DNA of 5,570 bases from Chromatiales bacterium (GTDB taxonomy: Bacteria > Pseudomonadota > Gammaproteobacteria > Thiohalospirales > Thiohalospiraceae). The first letter of the stretch is position 1. Every line of letters starts with the position of its first letter. Below, piece after piece: positions 1 through 5,570 of the stretch. Made by a program: the position numbers and the translations under genes. The stretch is taken from contig JALSRO010000026.1 in the NCBI GenBank assembly GCA_026984715.1, positions 1-5,570 on the forward strand. The letters are read 5' to 3'. The notes beneath the pieces were generated by a model, which was not told the DNA's origin, searched no databases, and saw only the letters and a program-made list of their open reading frames with translations.

Positions 1-53
1 GAGACCTGGCTGCAGCCGCCATGAGTGGATGGGAGAAACCGTGGTCTGCAAGG

Positions 54-82
54 TTGATAATCGCTGCAATATCGTGTAGAAG
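54..82 (+). promoter_or_regulatory. Weak sigma-70-like promoter candidate
   Basis: TTGATA at 54-59 matches five of six bases of the -35 consensus. After a 17-base spacer, TAGAAG at 77-82 matches four of six bases of the -10 consensus. It points toward the gene at 305 and would give a leader of more than 200 bases that includes the dyads at 91-125. An alternative -10 (TATGAT, 189-194) lies nearer the gene but has no good -35. Such matches are common by chance. Confidence 0.2.
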
Positions 83-90
83 TTAATAAT

Positions 91-110
91 CCGGGTATAT
101 ATCGACCCGG
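91..110. promoter_or_regulatory. Inverted repeat CCGGGT-N8-ACCCGG
   Basis: Two perfect 6-base arms flank an AT-rich 8-base centre (ATATATCG). The arms could pair as a hairpin in RNA or form an operator-like dyad in DNA. No run of T follows on either strand, so a rho-independent terminator is unlikely. It sits four bases from the palindrome at 114-125, just downstream of the AT-rich patch, which fits a regulator-binding area better. Its function is not known. Confidence 0.35.
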
Positions 111-113
111 CAA

Positions 114-125
114 CAACATATGTTG
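114..125. promoter_or_regulatory. Perfect 12-bp palindrome CAACATATGTTG
   Basis: This is a self-complementary 12-mer directly after the inverted repeat at 91-110. A competing pairing, GCAAC (110-114) with GTTGC (122-126), also exists. The size and symmetry would suit a dimeric helix-turn-helix regulator, but no regulator gene is in the window and no second copy was noticed. Operator identity is inference only. Confidence 0.3.
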
Positions 126-292
126 CTTTCAAGGCTTCAGGCAGACGCGGGGCCAAGGCACACGACCGAACGATTACGATACGGATCCTATGATTACCGG
201 GAGACGACTCCGGGATGACTGGGATGGTGCTGGCGGGTTGCTCCTTGCTTTACGGATAGGGGCGTCGCGACGAGCTGGTTTGCACCGTAGAT

Positions 293-299
293 AAAGGGG
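293..299 (+). promoter_or_regulatory. Ribosome binding site for the gene at 305
   Basis: AAAGGGG is a Shine-Dalgarno-like sequence. It lies 5 bases before the ATG at 305 and 8 bases before the adjacent in-frame ATG at 308, so either methionine can be the start. The protein differs by one residue and the signal peptide is unaffected. Confidence 0.6.
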
Positions 300-304
300 T
301 TTGA

Positions 305-655
305 ATGATGAAACGCAGGGCTATTCCAACAATGGTCGCTCTTGCGCTGGCATTCCAGGCGCATGCTGGGGTGAAACTGAAATACGATATCGAAGGCTTT
401 GTTGCTTCCTGCATGGCGTCGGGTGATCTCTCCAGAGCGGTTTGTGAGTGCACTGCAAAAAAGGCCAGCCAGGAGCTCTCCCCCACCGGTTTCGACTTCC
501 TGGTGGCTACGCTGAGGAAGGAGAAAGAGAAGAGTCTCGAGCTGCGCCGCAAGCTTGGGCAGGATGAGTTGCTCAATGCGGGGATGTTCATGTCGCGCGG
601 CCCTGCCCTGTGCGCGAGAGAGCTGGATCAGAAACAGAAGGGCCATAAGAAATAG
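305..655 (+). CDS. Small exported four-cysteine protein of unknown function
   Basis: I do not recognise this gene. The 116-residue product opens with a clear Sec signal peptide: basic KRR at residues 3-5, a hydrophobic stretch at about 6-17, and an AHA cleavage site that would leave a mature protein of about 95 residues starting at Gly22. The mature part has four cysteines, Cys36, a Cys47-x-Cys49 pair and Cys103. This is an even number suited to two disulfides in the periplasm, although the C-x-C spacing could also suggest metal binding or redox use. The centre and C-terminus are helical and highly charged (a KEKEK run near 72-76 and a lysine-rich end). There is no lipobox and no later membrane helix. 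A good Shine-Dalgarno at 293-299 supports the start. The gene converges on the HD-GYP regulator with 21 bp between stop codons, so it is not in that operon. Export is well supported; function is open. Confidence 0.75.
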   Translation: MMKRRAIPTMVALALAFQAHAGVKLKYDIEGFVASCMASGDLSRAVCECTAKKASQELSPTGFDFLVATLRKEKEKSLELRRKLGQDELLNAGMFMSRGPALCARELDQKQKGHKK

Positions 656-676
656 CGTCTCTACACTACCCTTCCA

Positions 677-1804
677 TCATGGTGGGGAGCTTTCTTCAAT
701 ACAGTTTGGTGGTGTCGGCGGGGTGTCGGAGAAACGGGCGGCGATCTCGTTGAACTCTTCCCGTAGCAGGATGAAGCTCTCTACGATATCCGGATCGAAC
801 TGCTTCCCCTTTTGTGCAGCAATCATTTCGACGGCTCTTTCGTGTGGAATGGCGGGTTTGTAGATTCGCCTGTTGATCAATGCGTCGTAGACATCTGCAA
901 TGGCCATCAGCCGCCCGCTGACGGGAATGGCATCCTCCCTGAGCCCTTGTGGATACCCGCTGCCATCCCACTTTTCATGGTGGGTGTATGCGATCTCCCT
1001 GGCCATATCGAGAAACGGGGTTGCCGGGAGATCTCCTTCCCTTCCCTGAAGGGCATTGTGCCCCAGGATTGTATGATTCTTCATGACTTCGAACTCCTCT
1101 GCGTCCAGTCTCCCGGGTTTGAGCAGGATATGATCAGGGATCCCCACTTTACCGATGTCGTGCAGCGGGGCGGATTTGAACAGCGTCTCGATATTCTCTT
1201 CGGTCAGAAATTCCCGGAAGCGGGGGTGCTCTGCAAGCTGCTGCGCCAGGCAGCGGACATAGTGCTGGGTACGCCGGATGTGGTTGCCGGTCTCGCGATC
1301 CCGGGTGCCGGCCAGTGTGGCCATTCCATGAATGGCGAGGTCGCGGGTGAGGGTGATCTCGAGGGTGCGTTGCGCCACCTTCTGCTCCAGCAGCCGGTTC
1401 TGATCTTCCAGTGCGTCGCGGGCCATCTTCAGATTCAGCTGGGTTCGTACCCGTGCCTTGATGATTGCAGGGCTGAAAGGTTTGGTAACGTAGTCTTCGG
1501 CCCCCAGCTCCAGCCCGTGCTGCTCATCTTCCACGGTGGTCTTGGTGGTGATGAAGATGATCGGTATATTGCGGGTCTGTTCCTCCCTCTTGATGCGGCG
1601 GCATGTTTCATAGCCATCGATTCCCGGCATCATGATATCCAGGAGGATCAGTTGTGGCAGCGGCGGGTGGCGGAGTCTCTCCAGCGCCTGTTCACCACTC
1701 TTGGCGATCAGGATGCGATAGTCCTGCTTCAGTATCTCGATCAGGGTGTTCAGATTGAAACGTTCGTCATCTACGATCAGAACCGTTTTTCCCTCTTTTT
1801 TCAT
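677..1804 (-). CDS. HD-GYP response regulator (cyclic-di-GMP phosphodiesterase type)
   Basis: A 375-residue cytoplasmic response regulator with the REC, coiled-coil, HD-GYP layout typical of RpfG-like proteins, and of normal length for them. The receiver (about 7-122) has the acidic pair Asp12/Asp13, phospho-acceptor Asp56 in LLDIMMP, Thr86 and Lys108. A charged helical linker at about 125-155 joins it to the output domain (about 157-355). This carries His175, His215-Asp216 in HDIGK, His244, His275-His276, the GYP motif at 283-285 and Asp304. All metal and signature positions of active HD-GYP domains are there, so hydrolysis of cyclic-di-GMP is expected from the family; it is not shown here. 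The C-terminal 15 or so residues are proline-rich and look disordered. The ATG has a good Shine-Dalgarno. The gene follows the hybrid kinase by 16 bp, making that kinase its likely phosphodonor. Confidence 0.93.
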   Translation of the reverse strand: MKKEGKTVLIVDDERFNLNTLIEILKQDYRILIAKSGEQALERLRHPPLPQLILLDIMMPGIDGYETCRRIKREEQTRNIPIIFITTKTTVEDEQHGLELGAEDYVTKPFSPAIIKARVRTQLNLKMARDALEDQNRLLEQKVAQRTLEITLTRDLAIHGMATLAGTRDRETGNHIRRTQHYVRCLAQQLAEHPRFREFLTEENIETLFKSAPLHDIGKVGIPDHILLKPGRLDAEEFEVMKNHTILGHNALQGREGDLPATPFLDMAREIAYTHHEKWDGSGYPQGLREDAIPVSGRLMAIADVYDALINRRIYKPAIPHERAVEMIAAQKGKQFDPDIVESFILLREEFNEIAARFSDTPPTPPNCIEESSPP

Positions 1805-1811
1805 GCTACTG

Positions 1812-1818
1812 TTTCCTT
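1812..1818 (-). promoter_or_regulatory. Ribosome binding site for the HD-GYP regulator
   Basis: Read on the - strand this is AAGGAAA, seven bases before the ATG at 1804. It lies within the 16-bp gap after the kinase stop codon (TGA, complement of 1821-1823), so the regulator has its own initiation site while sharing a transcript with the kinase. There is no room for a separate promoter in the gap, though one inside the kinase gene cannot be excluded. Confidence 0.65.
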
Positions 1819-1820
1819 GC

Positions 1821-4800
1821 TCAATCTGGCAGTAGCCCGGAGATGGTCGCTACAGTTTCGAGGGCATCGTCGAACTCGAATTCATGGACCTGCGTGGCCA
1901 GCTCCTCGCTGATCTCTCCCAGACCGGCAGCGCGGAGCCGAACGGTGAGGGAATCAATCAGCGCGATGGTGTCGGAGTCGCCGCTGCGAAGCAGCTCGCG
2001 GAGTTGCTGCAGTTGACGCCGCGTTTCTTTCATATCGCCTAGCTGTGTGTCGGGTACCGCCGGGTCCCGCTCTGGCTGCATCTCCCTGAAGCTCCGGAGC
2101 TGTTCCATCAGTGGAATAAGCAGCTCTTGCAGGTGCTGGATGTCTTCTTCCAGTCGTGTCTCGGGCAGATCTGCCATGATGCTATTCTCTACCGCCTGAG
2201 CCGCCTGTTGTATCCGATTTGCCCCAAGGTTTCCGGCGACACCGGCAAGGGTGTGGGTGAGGTGGCGAATGCTCTCTCTGTCGCCCCGGTGCAGGGAGTC
2301 GAGCATTTCGGCAGCGGTGTGCTGGTGATCGGCATGGAATTCGAGCAGGAGTTTGCGCAGCAGACGTTTGTTGTTTCCCACGCGGGGAAGTGCCTGCTCC
2401 AGGTCGATGCCGGTGAGCTCCGGAAACGTAACGCCGTTTCCTTTCACCGCAGTTGCGGTGACGTCCGGGGTAGTGGTTGCAGGTTTGAGCCATCGAGTCA
2501 GCATGGCATGGAGCTGGTCTGGCTCGATCGGTTTTGGCAGATGGTCGTTCATCCCGGCCTGCAGGGATTTTTCCCGATCTCCGGACATGGCGTGGGCAGT
2601 CATGGCAATGATGGGAAGGGAAGTACCTCCCTCCGCGGAGCGGATCTGCCGGGTGGCTTCGAAGCCGTCCATCTCGGGGAGCTGGATGTCCATGAATACC
2701 AGGTCGTATTGCCGGTTTTGTACCGCGCTTACCGCTCTCTCTCCATCGGTGGCGATATCCACCTCCAGGCCGTAACTCTCCAGCATGGCCACGGCCACCT
2801 GCTGGTTGATCTCGTTGTCTTCTACAAGCAGTATCCTGCCCTGCAATCGCTGTCCATTCTGTGGTGCCGAAGGTTTGTTGCAGCTGCTCCCTTTGCTCTC
2901 TCTCCCAATGATCTGGGCAATGGTTTCGAACAGTACCGAGGGGCTGACCGGTTTGATCAGAAATGCGTCGAGGTTCTCCTGCCGGGCACGGTGCATGATC
3001 TCCTCCCTGCCGTAGGCCGTTATCATTATGATGGTGGGCATCTTTTTCAGATGCGGGTTGGTTCTGATCCGGTGGGTGGTTTCGATGCCATCCATTTCCG
3101 GCATTTTCCAGTCGATGAGTATCAGGTCGAAGGGGGTGCTGTCCGTGCTCTTCTCCAGCTCGTGCAGCGCGTCGGTTCCGGAACCTACCGTGCATACTTC
3201 GAATCCAAACGACTCCAGCATGTCGCGGAAGACCTGACGCACCGTGGCGTTGTCATCCACGATCATGGCGCGCAGGCCATCGAAGTTGACCCCGGTATAG
3301 CGGCTGCGCCGCCTGCTCTCTTCCTGGCGGCCAAACGGGGTTGTGAAAAAGAAGGTGCTCCCTTTTCCGGGTGTGCTTCGGGCGCCTATCTCCCCTCCCA
3401 TCAGCTCCACCAGCAGTTTGCTGATCGCCAGACCCAGCCCTGTGCCGCCATATTTTCGCGTGGTGCTGCTGTCGGCCTGGGAGAATGAGTCAAACAGATG
3501 TGGGATCTTCTCCGCTTCGATTCCGATACCGGTGTCGCTCACCCGAAACTCCAGTTTGCAGTGGTGTTCATTCTCCTCCTGCAGACGGATGCCGATGACC
3601 ACCTCCCCGGCATCGGTAAACTTGATGGCGTTCTGGGTAAGGTTGAGCAGCACCTGCCCGACGCGCAGGGGATCACCAACGAGTGTGCGGGGTACGTTGC
3701 GTTCTATCGAGAACAGAATTTCGATCCCTTTCTCTCCAGCCTTGATGCTGACAAGATCAGAGAGGTTCTGGAGGATGTCGTCGAGATAGAAGGGTATCTG
3801 TTCGATTTCGAGCCTGCCGGCCTCGATCTTGGAGAGGTCGAGTACATCGTTGATGATTCCGAGCAGGGTGTGGGCCGATGTGTTGATTTTGTTCAGGTAG
3901 TCCCGTTGCTGGGCAGTGAGTTCCGACTGCAGGGCCAGATGGCACATCCCCACGATGGCGTTCATCGGGGTGCGGATCTCGTGGCTCATGTTGGCAAGAA
4001 AACTGCTTTTGGCCTCGCTGGCCGCCTCAGCCATCTCCTTGGTCTTGTGCAGCTCAATCTGCATCTGTTTGCGTTCAGTGATATCCTCCTGCGAGCCCAC
4101 CACCCGAAGCGGGTGGCCGTCGGCATCCCTTTTTGCAACTTTCCCCCTGGAGAGCATGTAGCGATATTGGCCGTCCTTGGTGCGCAGGCGGAACTCGTGC
4201 TGATAGGTATCCCGGCCATCACGCAGCGCCTGTTCCACCAACTGGATGGCCTCTTCCCTGTCTTCGGGGTGAAGCAGTTCCTTCCAGGTGGATTCATTGG
4301 CGGGGAGTTCGTCGGGCCGATAGCCCAGCATGGTCATGTAGGCAGGGGTGTAATACACGTTACCACTGGGGATGTCCCAGTCCCACAACCCTTCCGACGC
4401 CGCTTCGGTGGCCAGCTGATAGCGCTCTTCGCTGATGCGCAACTCCTGCTCCACCTTTTTTCGTTCGGCTATCTGTTTTTCGAGAGAGCGGTTCCAGAGT
4501 ATGGCAATCAGCAGCAGGACGGCGGAGATTCCCGCAATGACGAGCGCCGTCTTCCAGATCCTGCTGTTGTCGACGGCGTATTCGAAGCGGACGGAGAACC
4601 AGTGGTTTTTGATCGCCTGTTTCTGCTCCTGGGTGAGAGAGTTGATTCCCCTGTTCAGGATCTCCACCAGTTCCGGCCAGTCCTTGCGTACCGCGAAGGA
4701 TATGTTGTAGGTGAACAGGGTAGGGGAGGCGACCTTGATGTGAGTCAGGCCCCGCTTGTTGATTTCGTAGGCGGCCACCGCCAGATTTCCGATATAGGCA

Positions 4801-5570
4801 TCCGCTTTACCGTTGGCGAGGACCTTGAGCCCTTCGCTGGTGGTATCCACCTTTGTCATGAGCAGTTCAGGATAGGTCAGATGGAGGAACTCTTCTACCG
4901 GATCACCCCGCTTTATCAGGATTCGCTTACCCACCAGCTCGGCCAGATCGGTGATGAGTGGCTGTCCCGTTCTGCTGAAAACCACTGCTGGAAAGCTCAG
5001 GTAGGGTATTGTGAAATTCAGGTGCCTCTCCAGATCGGGAGTCTTGACCGCCGCAGGCAGGAGATCGATCCGTTTCGCTTTTGCCTCCTCGATGGCCTGC
5101 TTTCGGCTGATGCCCAGGCGGGGGATCATGGTTATCCCCAGTTGCCCGGCAAACAGCTTTACGTAGTCGGAGCTGATGCCACGGTAGGTTCCATCCCTGC
5201 CGGTGAACTCCACGGGAGCCCAGGCGGGATCGATGCCGAGCCGGATGGAGGGGTGCTCTCTCAGCCAGTCGCGCTGCTCGGAGGTAAGGATGAAACTGTG
5301 ACTGGATATGGCCTGGTCCAGCTCCACCGGAATCCATTTCCTGCTGATCCGGTTGCGCTCTTCAGGGGTGATGGAATCCAGCCCTTTCTGCAGAATGGTG
5401 ACCAGTTGTGGCCAATCCTTGCGCACTCCAAACCGGACGGCGGTATTCTGGAACGCAGTAGTGAAGGCGGCCACTTTGAGATTCGTCAGCTGCTGTTTTT
5501 CCATCAGCGAGGTGACCACCGCCAGATTTCCGATATAGGCATCGGCCTTCTCTTCTGCAACCGCTTCCAG
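1821..5570 (-). CDS. BvgS/EvgS-like hybrid sensor kinase with tandem flytrap domains (5' end outside window)
   Basis: The gene is partial: 1,249 residues are visible, counted from the codon at 5568-5570, and the N-terminus lies off the right edge. Order: the end of a first SBP_bac_3 flytrap (1-85); a complete second flytrap (about 108-330); one membrane helix (about 339-359); a short coiled linker; PAS/PAC (about 380-500), ending in the DITERK signature; HisKA with His530 in MSHEIRTPMN; HATPase with N-box Asn643/Asn647, DTGIGI at 679-684 and GGTGLGLAI at 708-716. Receiver 1 (about 767-889) has Asp772/Asp773, phospho-Asp820, Thr851 and Lys873. Receiver 2 (about 912-1027) has Glu917/Asp918, phospho-Asp961, Thr991 and Lys1013. 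HPt (about 1054-1160) has His1106 in THTLAGVAGNLGA, followed by a helical tail. Inner-membrane sensing of a small periplasmic solute is known for this class; the ligand here is unknown. It probably passes phosphate to the regulator encoded downstream. The GTG at 5519 is not the start, because homologous flytrap sequence continues upstream of it. Confidence 0.93.
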   Translation of the reverse strand: MEAVAEEKADAYIGNLAVVTSLMEKQQLTNLKVAAFTTAFQNTAVRFGVRKDWPQLVTILQKGLDSITPEERNRISRKWIPVELDQAISSHSFILTSEQRDWLREHPSIRLGIDPAWAPVEFTGRDGTYRGISSDYVKLFAGQLGITMIPRLGISRKQAIEEAKAKRIDLLPAAVKTPDLERHLNFTIPYLSFPAVVFSRTGQPLITDLAELVGKRILIKRGDPVEEFLHLTYPELLMTKVDTTSEGLKVLANGKADAYIGNLAVAAYEINKRGLTHIKVASPTLFTYNISFAVRKDWPELVEILNRGINSLTQEQKQAIKNHWFSVRFEYAVDNSRIWKTALVIAGISAVLLLIAILWNRSLEKQIAERKKVEQELRISEERYQLATEAASEGLWDWDIPSGNVYYTPAYMTMLGYRPDELPANESTWKELLHPEDREEAIQLVEQALRDGRDTYQHEFRLRTKDGQYRYMLSRGKVAKRDADGHPLRVVGSQEDITERKQMQIELHKTKEMAEAASEAKSSFLANMSHEIRTPMNAIVGMCHLALQSELTAQQRDYLNKINTSAHTLLGIINDVLDLSKIEAGRLEIEQIPFYLDDILQNLSDLVSIKAGEKGIEILFSIERNVPRTLVGDPLRVGQVLLNLTQNAIKFTDAGEVVIGIRLQEENEHHCKLEFRVSDTGIGIEAEKIPHLFDSFSQADSSTTRKYGGTGLGLAISKLLVELMGGEIGARSTPGKGSTFFFTTPFGRQEESRRRSRYTGVNFDGLRAMIVDDNATVRQVFRDMLESFGFEVCTVGSGTDALHELEKSTDSTPFDLILIDWKMPEMDGIETTHRIRTNPHLKKMPTIIMITAYGREEIMHRARQENLDAFLIKPVSPSVLFETIAQIIGRESKGSSCNKPSAPQNGQRLQGRILLVEDNEINQQVAVAMLESYGLEVDIATDGERAVSAVQNRQYDLVFMDIQLPEMDGFEATRQIRSAEGGTSLPIIAMTAHAMSGDREKSLQAGMNDHLPKPIEPDQLHAMLTRWLKPATTTPDVTATAVKGNGVTFPELTGIDLEQALPRVGNNKRLLRKLLLEFHADHQHTAAEMLDSLHRGDRESIRHLTHTLAGVAGNLGANRIQQAAQAVENSIMADLPETRLEEDIQHLQELLIPLMEQLRSFREMQPERDPAVPDTQLGDMKETRRQLQQLRELLRSGDSDTIALIDSLTVRLRAAGLGEISEELATQVHEFEFDDALETVATISGLLPD
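4775..4802. repeat. 28-bp direct repeat, copy in second flytrap domain
   Basis: These 28 bases are identical to 5516-5543, 741 bp (247 codons) away in the same reading frame. Both copies encode the same flytrap segment, with residues DAYIGNLAV in common. The flanking bases differ at once (G against A before, C against G after). The block marks an internal duplication of a flytrap domain within the kinase gene rather than a mobile repeat. Confidence 0.9.
5516..5543. repeat. 28-bp direct repeat, copy in first flytrap domain
   Basis: This is the partner of the block at 4775-4802, lying at the right edge inside the incomplete first flytrap. Downstream in both copies a second conserved block encodes VRKDWP, with a two-residue length difference between copies, so the domains have diverged around identical cores. 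The second copy contains the GTG at 5519 in the position of an ordinary valine codon, which argues against initiation there. Confidence 0.9.

Larger units (their letters stand above)
1..304. other. Region without a supportable gene; dyads and broken short frames
   Basis: No complete gene is convincing here. Seen on the + strand: a 25-codon frame enters from the left edge and stops at TAG 77-79, which could be the tail of an upstream gene but is too short to judge. A frame open from 61 to a TAA at 292-294 has its only ATG at 190. A 14-codon frame runs 215-259. On the - strand one frame is open from 249 to the left edge but has no ATG. The stretch around 54-125 is clearly more AT-rich than its flanks and carries two dyads. 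Another perfect 10-bp palindrome (CGTCGCGACG) lies at 263-272. The likely role, by inference, is the promoter and leader region of the gene at 305, perhaps shared with a gene left of the window. Confidence 0.6.

Noticed and set aside
2..79. 25-codon + strand frame entering from the left edge
   Set aside because: It could be the tail of an upstream gene, but two other forward frames and one reverse frame are also open at the edge for part of this stretch, so it cannot be told apart from chance.
172..197. GATTAC direct repeat, 20 bases start to start
   Set aside because: A six-base repeat is expected by chance in a 300-base region, and there is no further symmetry or third copy.
197..213. Possible hairpin CCGGGAG / CTCCGG with a bulged G
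   Set aside because: It is short and bulged with a four-base loop and no T run, and there is no evidence that it is a terminator or regulator.
190..294. 34-codon + strand frame starting at ATG 190
   Set aside because: It has only a weak GGA upstream, arginine-rich composition without pattern, and extensive overlap with other equally open frames.
194..646. 150-codon open frame on the - strand opposite the small exported gene
   Set aside because: It is antisense to a gene with a clear signal peptide and ribosome binding site. The product has no recognisable domain, and a second overlapping - strand frame (250-591) shows that open antisense frames are easy to get here.
812..1912. 366-codon + strand open frame
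   Set aside because: It lies entirely opposite the HD-GYP regulator and the end of the kinase gene, both of which have full motif sets. The translation has no coherent domain, so it is a mirror of coding sequence.
2182..3195. 337-codon - strand frame in another phase
   Set aside because: This is an out-of-frame reading of the kinase gene, with an odd composition rich in His, Arg and Pro, and no sign of a frameshift in the main frame.
2127..3488. 453-codon + strand open frame
   Set aside because: It is antisense to the receiver and HPt region of the kinase. The length reflects codon bias on the true strand, and the product shows no family motifs.

Overview
The window looks like part of a moderately GC-rich bacterial chromosome, most likely from a proteobacterium and plausibly a gammaproteobacterium. 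The reasons are the Shine-Dalgarno sites, a Sec signal peptide, a BvgS/EvgS-type unorthodox sensor kinase and an HD-GYP response regulator of the kind abundant in that group. The lineage is inferred from style and I cannot narrow it further by reading. No transposase, phage gene, CRISPR array, tRNA or rRNA is visible.

Layout. Positions 1-304 hold no gene I can defend. They contain an AT-rich patch with two neighbouring dyads (91-110 and 114-125), a weak promoter-like pair, and short broken open frames that include a 14-codon lipobox-like frame. Positions 305-655 (+) encode a small exported protein of unknown function with four cysteines in its mature part. Its 3' end faces the 3' end of a leftward operon, with only 21 bp between the two stop codons. 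That operon fills the rest of the window. A very large hybrid sensor histidine kinase (complement of 1821 to beyond 5570) is transcribed first, followed after 16 bp by an HD-GYP response regulator (complement of 677-1804).

How the genes work together. The kinase has tandem periplasmic Venus-flytrap (SBP_bac_3) domains, one membrane helix, PAS, HisKA, HATPase, two receiver domains, an HPt domain and a helical tail. The phospho-acceptor residues are present in every module. The inferred pathway is: a small periplasmic ligand is sensed, phosphate passes His to Asp to His within the kinase, then to the Asp of the receiver of the neighbouring regulator, and this alters the activity of its HD-GYP cyclic-di-GMP phosphodiesterase. 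The kinase gene is incomplete. Its reading frame is open through the right edge, where the sequence is the end of another flytrap domain, so the GTG at 5519 is an internal valine codon and not the start.

I see no clearly novel system. The points most worth a second look are the coupling of a BvgS-like sensor to an HD-GYP output, the duplicated flytrap domain with a 28-bp identical DNA block, the small four-cysteine exported protein, and the dyad-rich leader at 1-304.
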